Source: Phalacrocorax aristotelis (taxonomy: Eukaryota > Chordata > Aves > Suliformes > Phalacrocoracidae). Taken from it: DNA of 64,000 bases. Below are positions 23,537 through 35,295 of this stretch, one piece after another. Position numbers and translations under genes: made by a program. The notes under the pieces are model-generated. The model worked only from the letters and a program-made list of their open reading frames with translations. It made no database searches and was not told the origin of the DNA. How positions within the stretch are numbered: the stretch's first letter is position 1; each line of letters opens with the position of its first letter. Location: assembly GCF_949628215.1 (NCBI RefSeq), contig NC_134281.1:14332501-14396500 (forward strand). Direction: 5' to 3'.

Positions 23537-26500
23537 CTAGAAACGGATCCAGTACATGGCACTGCGTATACGGTTGTAATCCAGAAGTTGTTCGATGGGA
23601 CCTGAGTGAACAGAACAAAAGTTAGTCACTGGAGACACAGTTAAAATCCCTGCACAGTTTCCCATGGTCTTAAAGCAGATGGTGGTAGAGCAGACTGCTC
23701 ACAATCCAGAGCAGTTATGCACAAAACTAGACAACTACAGCTCAAACCTGCAGACACCACATCCTGAGAGAGAAACTTGTTTCCTCAAACTAAGTTTTCT
23801 TGCACTGCTCCACAATGCTCAGTACAGCTCCACATACAGATATGAAATACAGGGAGCTACCAAGTCACAGAGATTTTGGCTAGTTCATTCCAACTTCCTG
23901 TTCAAAAACTCTTTCCCTTTCCAAGCTTCTCTGCTTTGAAGGGCAGAGGAAACAGCTGCATGGAGGAGGGGAATCCACAACACACAAGAAGGAGGCAGCA
24001 GAGCAGATCTGAGCTGCTCAGGCAGGTTTGCCCTTGGCCAGACAGACATGCCAGAGCAGCACAAGAGAATCGGGTCCCTTCACTTCCCTTGCATAAACCA
24101 CCATGACCCCAGGGCAAGGATACCTGGCAGATGCCGCTGGGCCCGCACCCAGCTATGGGACTCCCAAACTTAGTCACAGCTCCACAGCAAGTAGAGAGGT
24201 GGAAGAACAGCCAGCAGCTCACTGCCACTGCATCTCCATCACCTGCAGGTTTGCTCTCCTGGCAAATGTGCCTTGGCACATCTAATGTGCAGAGGTAGGA
24301 TACCAGCAAAGAACCAGAGTGGTTAGGAGGCCAGAACAGCCACGCACAAAGTGCCTGCAGCTCACTTCCACTCAGCTCTTGACCCCTTTCTGGTTTTTGA
24401 GCTACCAGGTACTTATTGCCACATACTACTTACCAACTGCTGCAATTGCCGGGCATTTGTCATAAATGTATTTACTGCAGACCTCTCTCACCATCCGTGC
24501 ATCAACAGCCTAATAAATATCAAACAAGCAATTAATGACCCTTCTAGCAGACCTGCATTTCTCAGAGTTGGAAGTCACTGTTGCCATTACATATCAGGAT
24601 CATTAAAAAGATAGCCAGATCCTTGGGGGCCATCTGCACCAACTGTACAGCTCTTGTCTGCAGGGATAGCTAATGTTCTACACGGCGCATTTTTGTGAGG
24701 GTACAGAAGACATGACAGTCCAAAATCTGAAGCCCTCCAAGGGGTATGGTGGCTGCAGAATTACACAAACTAGATGCTGGCCACCTCTAGGAAAACTGCT
24801 AAAGGAATTTCAAGTTGAGCTGTTAATGCAGGCATATGCCCTCTTTCCAGGATGGACTGAATCCAGCCACAGGGACACACAACCTGTGCCAGAGATTTTG
24901 ACATTTATATGAGTGATGTGTGCTGACCACCTGTACTCCAGACAGCTTGACTAAGGGATTAGTAAGTCTCATGTTACTGCAGCAAACTAAGGCCAGAAAA
25001 TGCTGACAACCACCATGTTTGGTTACCCCAACCAAAACAGATACGTACAGCGATCCTGGCATCCCATTCCTCCAGAGGGATACGGCGTCCATAGTTTAAG
25101 AGATGGCTTCCAATATTCTCACACACTGGTGTAGTACCTAGATGTTGAAGATATCACATGGTCAGCGCAGCAGAAAGCCTTCCAGAATTGCATAGCCTGA
25201 TTATCAGTAAAAGCAGACAGAAGCAACTCTAGACATTAAAGCAGCTTCTAATGAAGTACCAGTTGCAGTTACCACCCTAAGCAGCTCTGGCAGGAGTTAA
25301 GCAATATAAAAAAAGATTGCTTCATCAGTCTCGAAAGTGTTACAGCTGAAGCAGACCAGTTTGAGGGTCTCAGCTCTAACTTCTCCAAGCAACATGTTAT
25401 TCACCCTCAGCAACAGAATGACTAGAAGTTTACAGAGTCACAGCTAGCCTGGAGCAGAGCAGGCTGGGGTCAGCTGCTTTGACAACATGGCAGAAGGAAT
25501 GCAGAGCAGAAGAAAGGAAGTTTTGCCCAGTGCCTGCCAGTAGTACTGCAGTGTCTAACAGAGCTCTCACTCCCTGGAGAGACATAAGCGGTAACCCTCT
25601 GAAAGCTGCACAGTGGTCAATCCATAAACCAGAACATACCATCCAGTTGCGCCACCATGGCATTTCGGAGATAGTTCTTGGCTCTCTTCACCTCTGACTC
25701 TGTGGTACTAGTGCACAGACGCATCCTGGAGAGGAGATGGAAAGACCACTAAAGCTCTTAAAGATGTTTGTCTGCTCAGACAGAAGTGATTTCCGCCCTT
25801 TTCCAAGCCTCTGCAAAAATAATCTATTATCAACATTACTTGTCTTGCAGGCTTGAGATTCATTCTTCATCGCTGCATAGTAGCTAAGAACTGGGGAGCA
25901 CTGAACAGCAGGAGGCAAGAGAAAGAGCTCAAGCTTACAGGCAGGGTATATCAGCCCACAGGTTACACACTCTGTTACACTCACAAAGGTCCAAGCAGCC
26001 CTGGTGCCAGCTCTAGCTTGCCCATCAGGCACAGTAGCAAACAGTCTGTGGTATGCTATCACAAGAGAAGGCAGGCATGTCAGCTATTCCCACACATGGC
26101 AAGCTGCTATGGAAACTGATGCTAAAAGAGCAAGACAGTTCTACAGAGTCTGTTTGGACTCCAGCTGCTAAATCCCTTCCTCCCCTGCCAACTGCAACAT
26201 CTCTAGGGCAAGGACTAACTCCGTCTGCTCCATACACAGCACAGCTTGGCTCTGAATCTCAGATGCAGCCTTGAACCATTACTGGGATATACATGTATAC
26301 AATAAGATGGAAGGACGGAAGGCCTCCAAACACTGGCATGACTCTAGCAGCAGGGCATTTATCAGCCACAACACAACAGGCAGGAACTCTGCCTGCTTTG
26401 CTCAAGTTTAACAAGACTTGAGATATGGAGATAAGTCTCTTGGGCACCTGGGAAAGCCTTGTCTCTAAGGAATGATCTCACTTGTATATAAAAAAAACCA

Positions 26501-28547
26501 AAGCCTCAGTGCTAATACTTGGAAGCACAAACAAAAGACCCAAAGAACCCTAAGGGATTAAAATAGCTCCTCAAAAACCACATCCGAGGACATTTACAGA
26601 AACCACTTACAGGATCTCTTAACCAGAATGCAAGTTACGGAGAATTCACACAGGGACACAGCTCTCTGAAGACCTATTACACTGCCCACCAGCTCAGTGT
26701 CCCATGAGAGGCTCAGATCTTAAACAGGAACTTTTGCCAAAGTTGTACTTACCACTCCCGCTGAGCACAATACAGCATATCATCTATAGACAGAGGATCA
26801 GAAACAAAATGGAAACCAAACAGGCCCGTATCAGAGTAAGAAGTGTTGAACGTCTGGAAACTGTGGCAGAGATTATGCTCGACAGCAAGCGTAGCCAGCC
26901 TGCTGGACTGATTCTGTAAATAAGGAGATACCATCAGCCATTTCAGTCTTACAGCTTCCTCACAGCTCAAATTCTTTCCAACTGAGCTGTTTTCACAAAG
27001 ACCACAGACAAGACAGCGTGGAACACTGCTGAATGAGAGCTTAATTTAGGCCCTTCATGTGGTCAACAGATGAGATTCACTGGTGGAAAAGCCTCAGACA
27101 ATGGCCTAAGAGTCCATCCAGAAAAACCATTTCCTTTCCCAGCTGCACATGAGGAGCTGGTATGCATACCACCACACGAGTGGGAGAATATGGGAAGTGC
27201 GAGGTCTCCCAGTAGCAGGGGGTTAGCACATTTATACAGGCCAGATTTCAGACGAGAATGGATGTAACATTGGGATTTTAAACAAGTTCCACCTGCTTTG
27301 CAGTTTTAAGACAAGCTTGCATCAGGAAACTGTAGACTGCTCTGTTCTGCTTCCATCACCACCCCACTTAGTGGTTAGTTCAGGATGGTAGGAATAAACT
27401 GCTGAAAATTCATCAGCTAAACCTCTTTCAAAGTTAGCAGAGAAGGCTCAGTTCATCTCCCAGCATCACCTCTGAAGAAGTGTCCTGGAATAGAAGTGTA
27501 ACCAAGGCTATTCTACTTTCCAGACTCCTGACCACTTTGCAGTTGGAAGCTAAACACAACAGCCTTCCATAAAGCACAATCACCCAAGGTCTCCATAGCA
27601 TTTCATATTATAAGGCTCCAGACTCTCCCTATCACACTCACAAGCCTCTTACCTTACCACCTCCAAACGTGCGGTCGTAGCGTCCAATGATAGCATTAGC
27701 CACATTGAGGACAACGTTATCTGGATCGGCCCATCCTGGCCCCTCCACAGCAAGAGCAATATGGGCAACAGGCAGAGCATCATCTCTGGCACGGATCTAG
27801 AAAACCATCAGGGAGCAGGGGAGAACGGCATAAGCGCTGTGGCTTTGTCTGCAGCCTGCTGCAATGCCAGGTTGACAAACTAGAGGACTTTGTATTACCC
27901 CAGCAAAATGAAACAGTCTCAGGCACTACTGCACAGAAACCAGCCGTTCCGGTATGAGTTTTCCAGCAGATGATGTAAGCAACAGCTTCACTTTCCCAAT
28001 ACATTTAGGTCCTATCTAAAACCCAACATGTTGTGGCAATAAGTCCTGAGAACAGATCATGGGGGCACTACCAAGATGCTGCATCATCAATCTCTCTGAG
28101 CTACATGAACAGATTTTTTTCTCTCTCAGAAGCAGCTGTAACTGAGTTCACATTCATTCAACAGTGGCAACAGCTGCTTGTTTCGCCTGGGACCAGAACA
28201 ACTTTACCTCACTCCCTGTGAAGCGACAGGGCGGGACAACAGGCACAGCATCCTCTTTGTATGTAAAAGGAACTCCACTGAAGTGTTGCCTAGCTACATC
28301 TACCAGCTCTTTGTGGGAAAAGCCTGGCAACAGGAAAGAGAGATTTGTAGTCTCAAACACCTTGATTTGACAAAATAATCTGATATTACATTAGAGATGT
28401 ATGATGGGTTTGATCGCCAGCCTGAGAACAGCCAGGCTTCCCAGAGTCACGAGGATCTAGAATTTACCTCCAGCAGCTGCCAGGACCATACGAGGTGCCT
28501 TGAAGTGAGTATCAACATATGAAATGAGATCTGCTCGAGTCAGATGC
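23537..28547 (-). CDS. UQCRC1: UQCRC1 C-terminal M16 domain
   Basis: Exons 6-13, residues about 211-481. Recognisable core 1 segments are [68 protein letters not shown] and [12 protein letters not shown]. In complex III this half packs against core protein 2 and the cytochrome b/Rieske base. No break or unusual residue is seen. Confidence 0.93.
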
Positions 28548-31500
28548 CTAGAAAGAACACAGAGACCGAGTACATCAGCATCTCTGATTTGGAGGGATGA
28601 GAGGCTTAGGAGAAGCAAGTTCACAGTGCAGAGACAGCAGTGACATTGTTCTCTTAGCTGTAGGGTAACAATATTTTCTAGAAGCAAAATTGCACTGTCT
28701 GCGCTTTCCCTGTGCTCTAAATCCAGAGCACAGAGAACCAAAAACAGTGGCCAAGATGGAGAGTTACAGACTTCAATACAGACTAGAGAGTACTGACCCT
28801 GGTCACCAAGCTACCAGTACCCTAACAGGTGTGAATGCTCAAGGCCACTGCTTTAATGATCACCCCTAGCTCTTATTTCTCTAACAAGTATGGGAGAACT
28901 TTCAACTTGGCCCTACCAATCTCATATCTTGTGTGAGGGGGATTCTAGAGAAAAATGTGTGCAGCATTGTTTTCACTAGCACCAATGGGGAAAACAGTCA
29001 AAACACAATGAGGAGGCCACGGGCACAGATCATGTGCATATATAGACTGTTTCCTTGTGCAGTCACCACTACTGAGAAGCAGCAGTCGTGCACCCCAAGG
29101 ACTGAGCCCACGGGCTGTGTACCACATTCAGCCTGTTACTCACTTGATGTTCTCTGTGGTCCCCTCGACAGTGCGGGCCAGTGCAGTCCCCTGGAATGCA
29201 GTGGCATGAAGGTAATCAAAGGTAACATCCGTCAAGTTGCTGTCGATTTCCTTCAACTCCTGAAGGATAACGCCACGCTCCTTCTCAATCTGAGACTCCT
29301 CTAGGGCACAGTTCTGCACAATGTCAGCCAGAAGCTCTACAACTACAACACATTTCCAATGTTAGCAGTCCTGCTGCCTGACTGCTACCCAGTGTAGCTG
29401 AAAAGAGAAAAGACACACAGGCAGCAGAGGCACTGCAAGAGGAATGAGCAACAAACCATGCTGGGGGGGTGATGCAACATAAGAGAGATGAGTATGACCC
29501 ACTCCCACAGCATCAGAGAGGGACAAACAACACTGTTTTTACTCGAAGCCTCCAAGTCAGCTTGCCAAGCATCACTGCCAGCAGAAAGCAGGCAACAACT
29601 GCAGGTGCTGAAGCATGTCACAAGCAGAGTACTGTTGCAGAAACACACTGAAAACTTACGGAGAGCTTGCAACATCTACAGCATAGCTCACATCTACAGT
29701 AGGGCCCATAGCTCTGACTCAAGTCACTGCCTCTGGACAAAATGGACCCAAAGAGGAGTCTGCACATGGTAGTACAAAGCACAAGCAACACCTGCAAGAG
29801 CTACGCTGAGCACTCCTGACACAGCAGCTGTCACTGACTTCAGTTTCTCAGCTCCAAAGACAACAACAGACTACTGAATCCCCCGTCTCCCTCCTGGCAA
29901 TATAGCGCAGCCTGACATAACAAGCATTTTGCAAAATTGGTTTTAGGAACATGGGAACTTGCAGCCTTGAAGTACCATATCATGGCACTGTTCTCTTCAA
30001 CTACCAACTAGAACCTCCAATTTACCACACAGCTATAACTTCATTCCCTGGTCTGTTGTTAGAAATGTTGCTAGCGGGACAGAAACACAAGCACATGCGC
30101 TTGCTTCATCCTTAACCTCCAAATCAGACTTTGCCCACTGGTCATCCTACCTTTGGGCATGTCCTTCGACAAGGCTTTTATGTAATAGGCAGTCTGCTCC
30201 CGCGAGGTGTACCCATTCAGGTGAGCGCCCATACTCTCCACTTCCTTCTCAAAGGCAGCACAAGGACGCTTCTTTGTGCCCTGAAGAAAACAGATAAACA
30301 CAACTACTAAATGAACACACTTCCCTCTTGGGCAGAGCTAAAGCAAGGAAAACAGCAATAAAGACCTAAACCAATAAAACCTGTGGTGATTCATAAAAGC
30401 CAAGAGCAAGTGCAGAAAGCAACAGATTTAAAACTTGGCTTGTTTACTCTAGTTAAAGGATGGTTGAGGTGTATTTTGAAAGGTCAGTAAAAACCTAGCA
30501 GAGAAGGAGAAGACCTACACTAAGAGACAACAGTGGCTGCAGATCACATCAGTGGAAGTAAACCAAGAACAAGTCTAAACCAAAAATAAGCAGGCTTCTA
30601 GCTATCCAAGCAGCAATATTCAGAAGCAGCCAGAATAGGAGCAGAAAACTACTTCTAATACAGAGCTCATCTCTTAAGGAGCAAGCCAGATGCTGCAGTT
30701 GCATGTGATAGCATAGGCTGAACTGGAGTCAGCAAGTCCCAAGCTTAGATGCCTCCTGCCCTAGGGCTGTTCAGCAGACACATTATTATTAAAGAGCTTT
30801 AGCCTCTAAACTTTGCTAGTCCACTAAGAAAACCGAAGGAAAATAAATGGCTACAGCAAATGCTGCTTTGAGCTCTGCCGGCTAACCTGAAGAAACATGC
30901 TTCATAACATGGTCCGATATGTGCGCTATGCAGTGGCCAGGATGGTCAAGAATTGCAACCACAGCATCAGAGACTCAGTCTCGCTTGTTACTTACAACTT
31001 CTTTTTCCTCTAAGACAGGAAATACCAACTAGTAAATAAGAGTTGCCTTGATTTGTGCATGATTGCAATCTGCCACATATTAAAACAAAGATCACCATAT
31101 AGGCTAGGCGCCTTTTGAAGTTTATTTTTATACTATGTGCTGTCTCTGGGACTCAGATGACCTGACTTGCACTGTCTTTTAACAGCTACAGCCTCTGAAG
31201 CAAAAACACAACATGTAAGTGAACATTTAGAATAGCTCTCCATGCAGTCCTGTGCCAAACTTCGCATACTTCCTTACCTTAAAGGCCAGATGTTCCAGGA
31301 AGTAACCAGCACCGTTGTTGTTCTCATTTTCGTGGCGGCTCCCCACCCCAATCCACACACCCACCTAACAGCAAAAGCATCAAGTACACATATTAGAAAA
31401 GAAAACAAACTGCATGCTCAAGCCTCATGCCACAAATATAACAGCTGGGACAAGAAGTCTCCTTCACAGACATTGCACTAGTAGCACCAACATAAGAACA

Positions 31501-32463
31501 AGCACCATCAGCTATTTCCCATACACATTTTGGCTTTTTATCCAGCAGCTTCGCAAAAGCCTTTGCTAGTTTTGCCAGCGATATAACTACTACCGGCTAC
31601 TTACTGCTTACACAAAAGCTGTAAGGCTGAGAACACTCACAGAGCACAAAAGCTTGACTACAGACTTATACAAAGCCAGGTTAGGCCTTCTACTGCTACA
31701 TGAATCCCACTGGTTAACAAGGAGAAGCAGTAGGGTCTCTGCCAAAATATTTGGTTCAAATAGGGGTTTGTCACTTCTGGAAGACCAGCTACAGACTAGG
31801 CACGGCTGACTGTTTCAAGTATGCTCTTAGGCTATCTTAAACATACCGTACATGTAGGCTGATTGGACTCCTCTGAAGCTACACGGAGACCATTGTCCAG
31901 AGTGGTGACTTGGGTCTCAGGGATATTATGGAGTGTCTGGGCATAGGTGGCAGCACCTCGGTTCCTTGTCAAAGTCAATAAAGCTGCCTAAATAAAAAAT
32001 AAATAAATCACCCCTAACTAGCAGCTCGCCCCTGCAGGGCAGACCACAGGCTGCTGAAAAACCCCAGCGAGGAGCTCCGCGAACCGGTGCGACCCGGCAC
32101 CGGGCCGTAGGAGAGCAGAGAGCGGTACCCGGCAAGCCCCACGAAGGGACGCAGGCCGCCGCTGGCCCCCGCCGGGCCCCACCCCACCCAACCCCACCCC
32201 GCTCTAGTGGCGGGGGCTTCCCACGGCGACCGCCACCCGCCCGCACCGGCCGCGGTGTCCCCGTGACCTTCCCGGCCGGCCGGCGGTGTGGGCCTGGCAG
32301 TCCTGCTACACCGCAGGGCCTCCCGCTCCCCTGACCGGCTTCCCCCCGGCCCACCTCGGCGCCTCCCCCGCCGCCGGCCGCAGTAACTCACGGAGGGGCG
32401 AGGGCCCCGCAGCAGGGCCCGCCCAACTACACTCCCCGCCCGGCACACAGAAGAAGCCGCCAT
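23537..32463 (-). CDS. UQCRC1: UQCRC1, cytochrome b-c1 complex subunit 1 (core protein 1)
   Basis: Core subunit of mitochondrial respiratory complex III, on the matrix side of the inner membrane; an M16 (processing-peptidase-like) family member. Thirteen exons: 32392-32463, 31847-31987, 31278-31364, 30151-30280, 29144-29342, 28468-28547, 28208-28323, 27653-27796, 26753-26913, 25640-25725, 25049-25137, 24434-24509 and 23537-23601. They total 1,446 nt, 481 residues plus stop (human 480), and all phases agree. The start at 32463 ([10 protein letters not shown]) has A at -3. The sequence ends [14 protein letters not shown]. It closely matches the chicken core 1 sequence used in bc1 crystallography, as I remember it, but is not identical. 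All introns are GT-AG. The gene looks complete and functional. Confidence 0.97.
29144..32463 (-). CDS. UQCRC1: UQCRC1 presequence and N-terminal M16 domain
   Basis: Exons 1-5. Residues 1-35 are Arg-rich and free of acidic residues, with Arg two residues before AATYAQ, the N-terminus of the mature chicken protein. Cleavage there leaves 446 residues, the usual mature length. Exon 3 carries GAGYFLEH: the M16 inverse zinc motif HxxEH has Tyr92 in place of the first His, as in vertebrate core 1, so the subunit is not expected to be a competent zinc peptidase by itself. Exons 4-5 encode the well-conserved [19 protein letters not shown] and [14 protein letters not shown] segments. Confidence 0.93.
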
Positions 32464-32650
32464 CTTGTCCTACCGCCGCCGCCGGCCGAGCTGCAGCGCA
32501 CCTGCGCAGGAAGGCGGGGCTTGTGGGCGGTGGAGGCGCATGCGCACGAAGCCTGGCGACGTCGGTGGGTCGGAGATGCGCATGCGCACGAAGAGAGGGC
32601 GAGGGCGGAGGGAGAGCATGCGCAAAGGGATGTGCGCGTAGCGGCGCCCC
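32450..32650 (-). promoter_or_regulatory. UQCRC1: UQCRC1 promoter: CpG island with NRF-1 and YY1 motifs
   Basis: The coding-strand sequence AAGATGGCGGC (32456-32466) is a YY1 consensus and overlaps the start codon. Upstream lie NRF-1 palindromes: GCGCATGCGCA at 32536-32546, a perfect TGCGCATGCGCA at 32577-32588, and a half-type GCATGCGCA at 32616-32624. No TATA box is seen and CpG density is high. NRF-1 is the classic activator of nuclear respiratory genes, so the match of site and gene is convincing, though binding is inferred. Confidence 0.75.
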
Positions 32651-32869
32651 CTGGTGGCGGGAGGGCGCGGCGGCGACAGGCCCCGCGGACGGGAGGGTCC
32701 CGAGGTGGGGGGTGGGGTCGGAACCTCAGCCGTACCGAGCCCTAGGCCGCGGCCCCGGGGGGAAAAGTGGCGGAAAGAGGCCGGAGGGAGCGGGGTGGCG
32801 GGCCAGCCTGCCGGCAGGGCGGCCCAGGCCGGGGCAGTGCCTGCCGGTGCCAGGGGGCAGCTGGGAGGC
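32651..32869. other. Short spacer between SLC26A6 3' end and UQCRC1 promoter
   Basis: Very GC-rich and still part of the CpG island. No open frame resembling TMEM89, which lies between these two genes in human, is present, and the spacer is too short for it. Confidence 0.6.
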
Positions 32870-33291
32870 CTGGCCTGGGGTTACCTTTATTGAGGAAAGT
32901 GCATTAAAACGAAGCCTGAGAAACGCTACACGGTTTTATCCGCGACGCCAACCTGCCGCCGGGAGGTGGCCCCCCTCGGCTGGGTCCGGAGGGTCCTTCC
33001 ACCACACCGCAAACCAGGGCCCAGCCCATTGCTGGGGCTGAGCAGGGGCTCCTGGCCGGCACCTTGGCGTGACCTCCCTGTGCCGGAGCGGGGCATGGGG
33101 CCCTCGGCCGGCGGCGGCTTCAATGCAGTGGGAGGTCACAGGCGGGGCAGGGCCCCAGCTGCCGGAGTCCAGAGGGGCTGGTGAGGGTACAAGGTCTGCG
33201 GGCGCCGGGGTGGGTGGGTTGGTGCCGTTGGGGCAGCAAAGCTCCACCTCGGCTGCCCAGCTCTCTGGGGAGAGATCTTCCTCTCACAGGG
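32870..33291 (-). terminator. SLC26A6: SLC26A6 3'UTR and polyadenylation signal
   Basis: After the TAG stop (33292-33294) about 0.4 kb of 3'UTR leads to an AATAAA at 32886-32891 on the minus strand. Cleavage near 32870 places the transcript end about 0.4 kb upstream of the UQCRC1 start codon, in the same orientation. Confidence 0.7.
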
Positions 33292-35295
33292 CTACATTCT
33301 GGTGCTGAGGTCCACCTAAGGGAGACAGGCAGGGAGGGGTTTGCTTGGCTGCCTCCCCTCCATCACGGTGACAGGGATGGCAAGGCTGGTGCTTACTGAG
33401 GCTTGGTGCTGCTCTGCACCAATGTGGACCACGGCATCGTGCACCGAGGGGAAGAAGGAGTGCTTGGTGATGGCCGAGCTGAAGAAGTTGCTCCGCTCCA
33501 GCTGGGCCAGGACAGGCACTGTGTGGAAGGAGAAACATCTGAAGCTATGGTACCCAGCGGAGCCCAGCACCCCCCACCCAGAGCAGCCTCCCCTGCACTG
33601 CAGGGGCACTGGGGCCATCACCAGGGTTCCAGCTGCCTCACTGGGGGCTGTGGGGCTCAGGCTGGATCCCTGGGACAACCTGCAGCACCTGTCCCCTGGG
33701 TAAACCCTGGGGATGGGGACACCATGGAGGGAACCCCAGGCCAGCAGCTCTGTCCCGAAGGGGTAGGCATGCAGAGCAGGGGATGATGGCTCTGCAGAGC
33801 CTCCTCACCTGGGCAGCCAGCAACAAAGACGTCCACTTCTATCTCATGGAAATCCCTGAAGATCTGCAAATGGCAGGAAACATGTTTTGCCAGGGAACAT
33901 GGACAGGGAGTGGCCATCATGCCACCTCACAGGGCACCTGGGACACCCTTGGCGAGGCTGCCATCCCACCTGCTCCCCCAGCCCCTTACGTTCTTCAGGA
34001 TCTTGATGGAGACAGTGTCCATGAAGCTGACAGGGCTGAAGTCCAAGATGACAGCATGGAAGCTGGGCTGGGGCAGCCCTAGGGTGCGCAGGGTGGGCTT
34101 GGGGGGTGCGCTGCCCTCGGCCCCGCTCAGCTCGATCACTGCCACACCTGGCCCATTAAGCCTGTCCTCTGCATCCTGGGGGAGGGAAGGAGACCAGGCC
34201 TCACTGCACAGATGCTGGTGGCACACACAGACACACTCACACACACACACACCCCCGACCTGGCAGCATACCACCCCCGGGCTTGCCCTGCCCTGTGGTG
34301 CAGTGGGGCCTGGTGAGGCTTTTTGGCCTGTGTTAGGGCATGGGCAGTGGGTGGCCTCGAGAGTTGGTGCCTCGCTTGCACCTCCATCCACTTTTGGACT
34401 CTGTCTGTGTGTGCCTGGGACCCATCCCTTTCCGCAGGGACCCTCTCCAGAGCTGGGCTCATTAGCTGGCGCCAGGTCAGCCTTTGCTCTTGCTCTTAAT
34501 TCTGATTAACTTGACAAATGGCTAATGACTCACTGGCTCCACCACCTAATCATTAACGGCCTGGCTTTCCCCACCGACCTTGGGTGTGACGCCATGGCCC
34601 AGATCTGCCCCAGTACCTCTTTTCACCCAGTGGCCCCAGACCGAGCAGGCGGCCCTACGGGCCACCAAGCCTAGCGAATGCACAGACAGGAAGGCCACAG
34701 CCAGGCAGGGAGGCGGTGCAGATGGCACCAGAGGGGTGCCCTGTGCCAGGGAATCACCTTTTTCCTCTTTGCCTTCTCCTTCTCTGCTTTCTTCTGCTGT
34801 TTCTTCAGCTTCTTGAGGGCCTTCTTCTTCTTCTCGATGAGGCGGTCCACGTTGATGCCGCTCTGTAAGGCAATGCAGCCCTGTGTCCCTGCACACCCCA
34901 CGGCCACTCTGGTGCCAGCAGGTGGGAGGCATGGGGAGCACCAGGGGGCTGGTGGTTCTCCTACCTTCTTCTTCAGGGCCTCAGCATACAGCTCCACGTT
35001 GGCAAAATACAGGGTGGAGGAGGAGCGGAAGATCTTCACCCCGGGGACCTCCTGTGCCTGGGGGCAGATGGGGAGGGTGCTACCCCAGGGATGGAGCCCA
35101 CTGCTCCCCTCCCCTCCTTCTCCCTAAATGCCCCCCACTCCTTTCCCCAGCAAACAGCCCTGGGGCTGCTTTGAACTGCCCCCCACATTGCAGGTGGCTA
35201 TTCTCCCACTCCCTGGTGTTGTTACCATCTGGTATTCAGCCACATCCCTGTAGATATCGGTGTCAGAGATGCGCCCCAGGATAGAGTAGTGGGGG
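33292..35295 (-). CDS. SLC26A6: SLC26A6 STAS domain and C-terminal PDZ motif
   Basis: Exons 35226-35295, 34965-35057, 34758-34862, 33990-34175, 33809-33863, 33397-33518 and 33292-33315. STAS begins at [17 protein letters not shown] and continues with [18 protein letters not shown] Lys-rich variable loop (exon 34758-34862: 15 Lys and 2 Arg in 35 residues) follows, then [21 protein letters not shown] and FPSVHDAV. The last eight-codon exon ends Ser-Thr-Arg-Met, a class I-type PDZ ligand where the human protein ends Thr-Arg-Leu. In mammals STAS contacts CFTR and carbonic anhydrase, and the tail binds NHERF scaffolds; similar roles here are inferred. Confidence 0.92.

Noticed and set aside
24115-24125. 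GTATCCTT on the minus strand, a U12-type donor look-alike
   Set aside because: It sits in a UQCRC1 intron already explained by exons 24434-24509 and 23537-23601, with no matching exon upstream.
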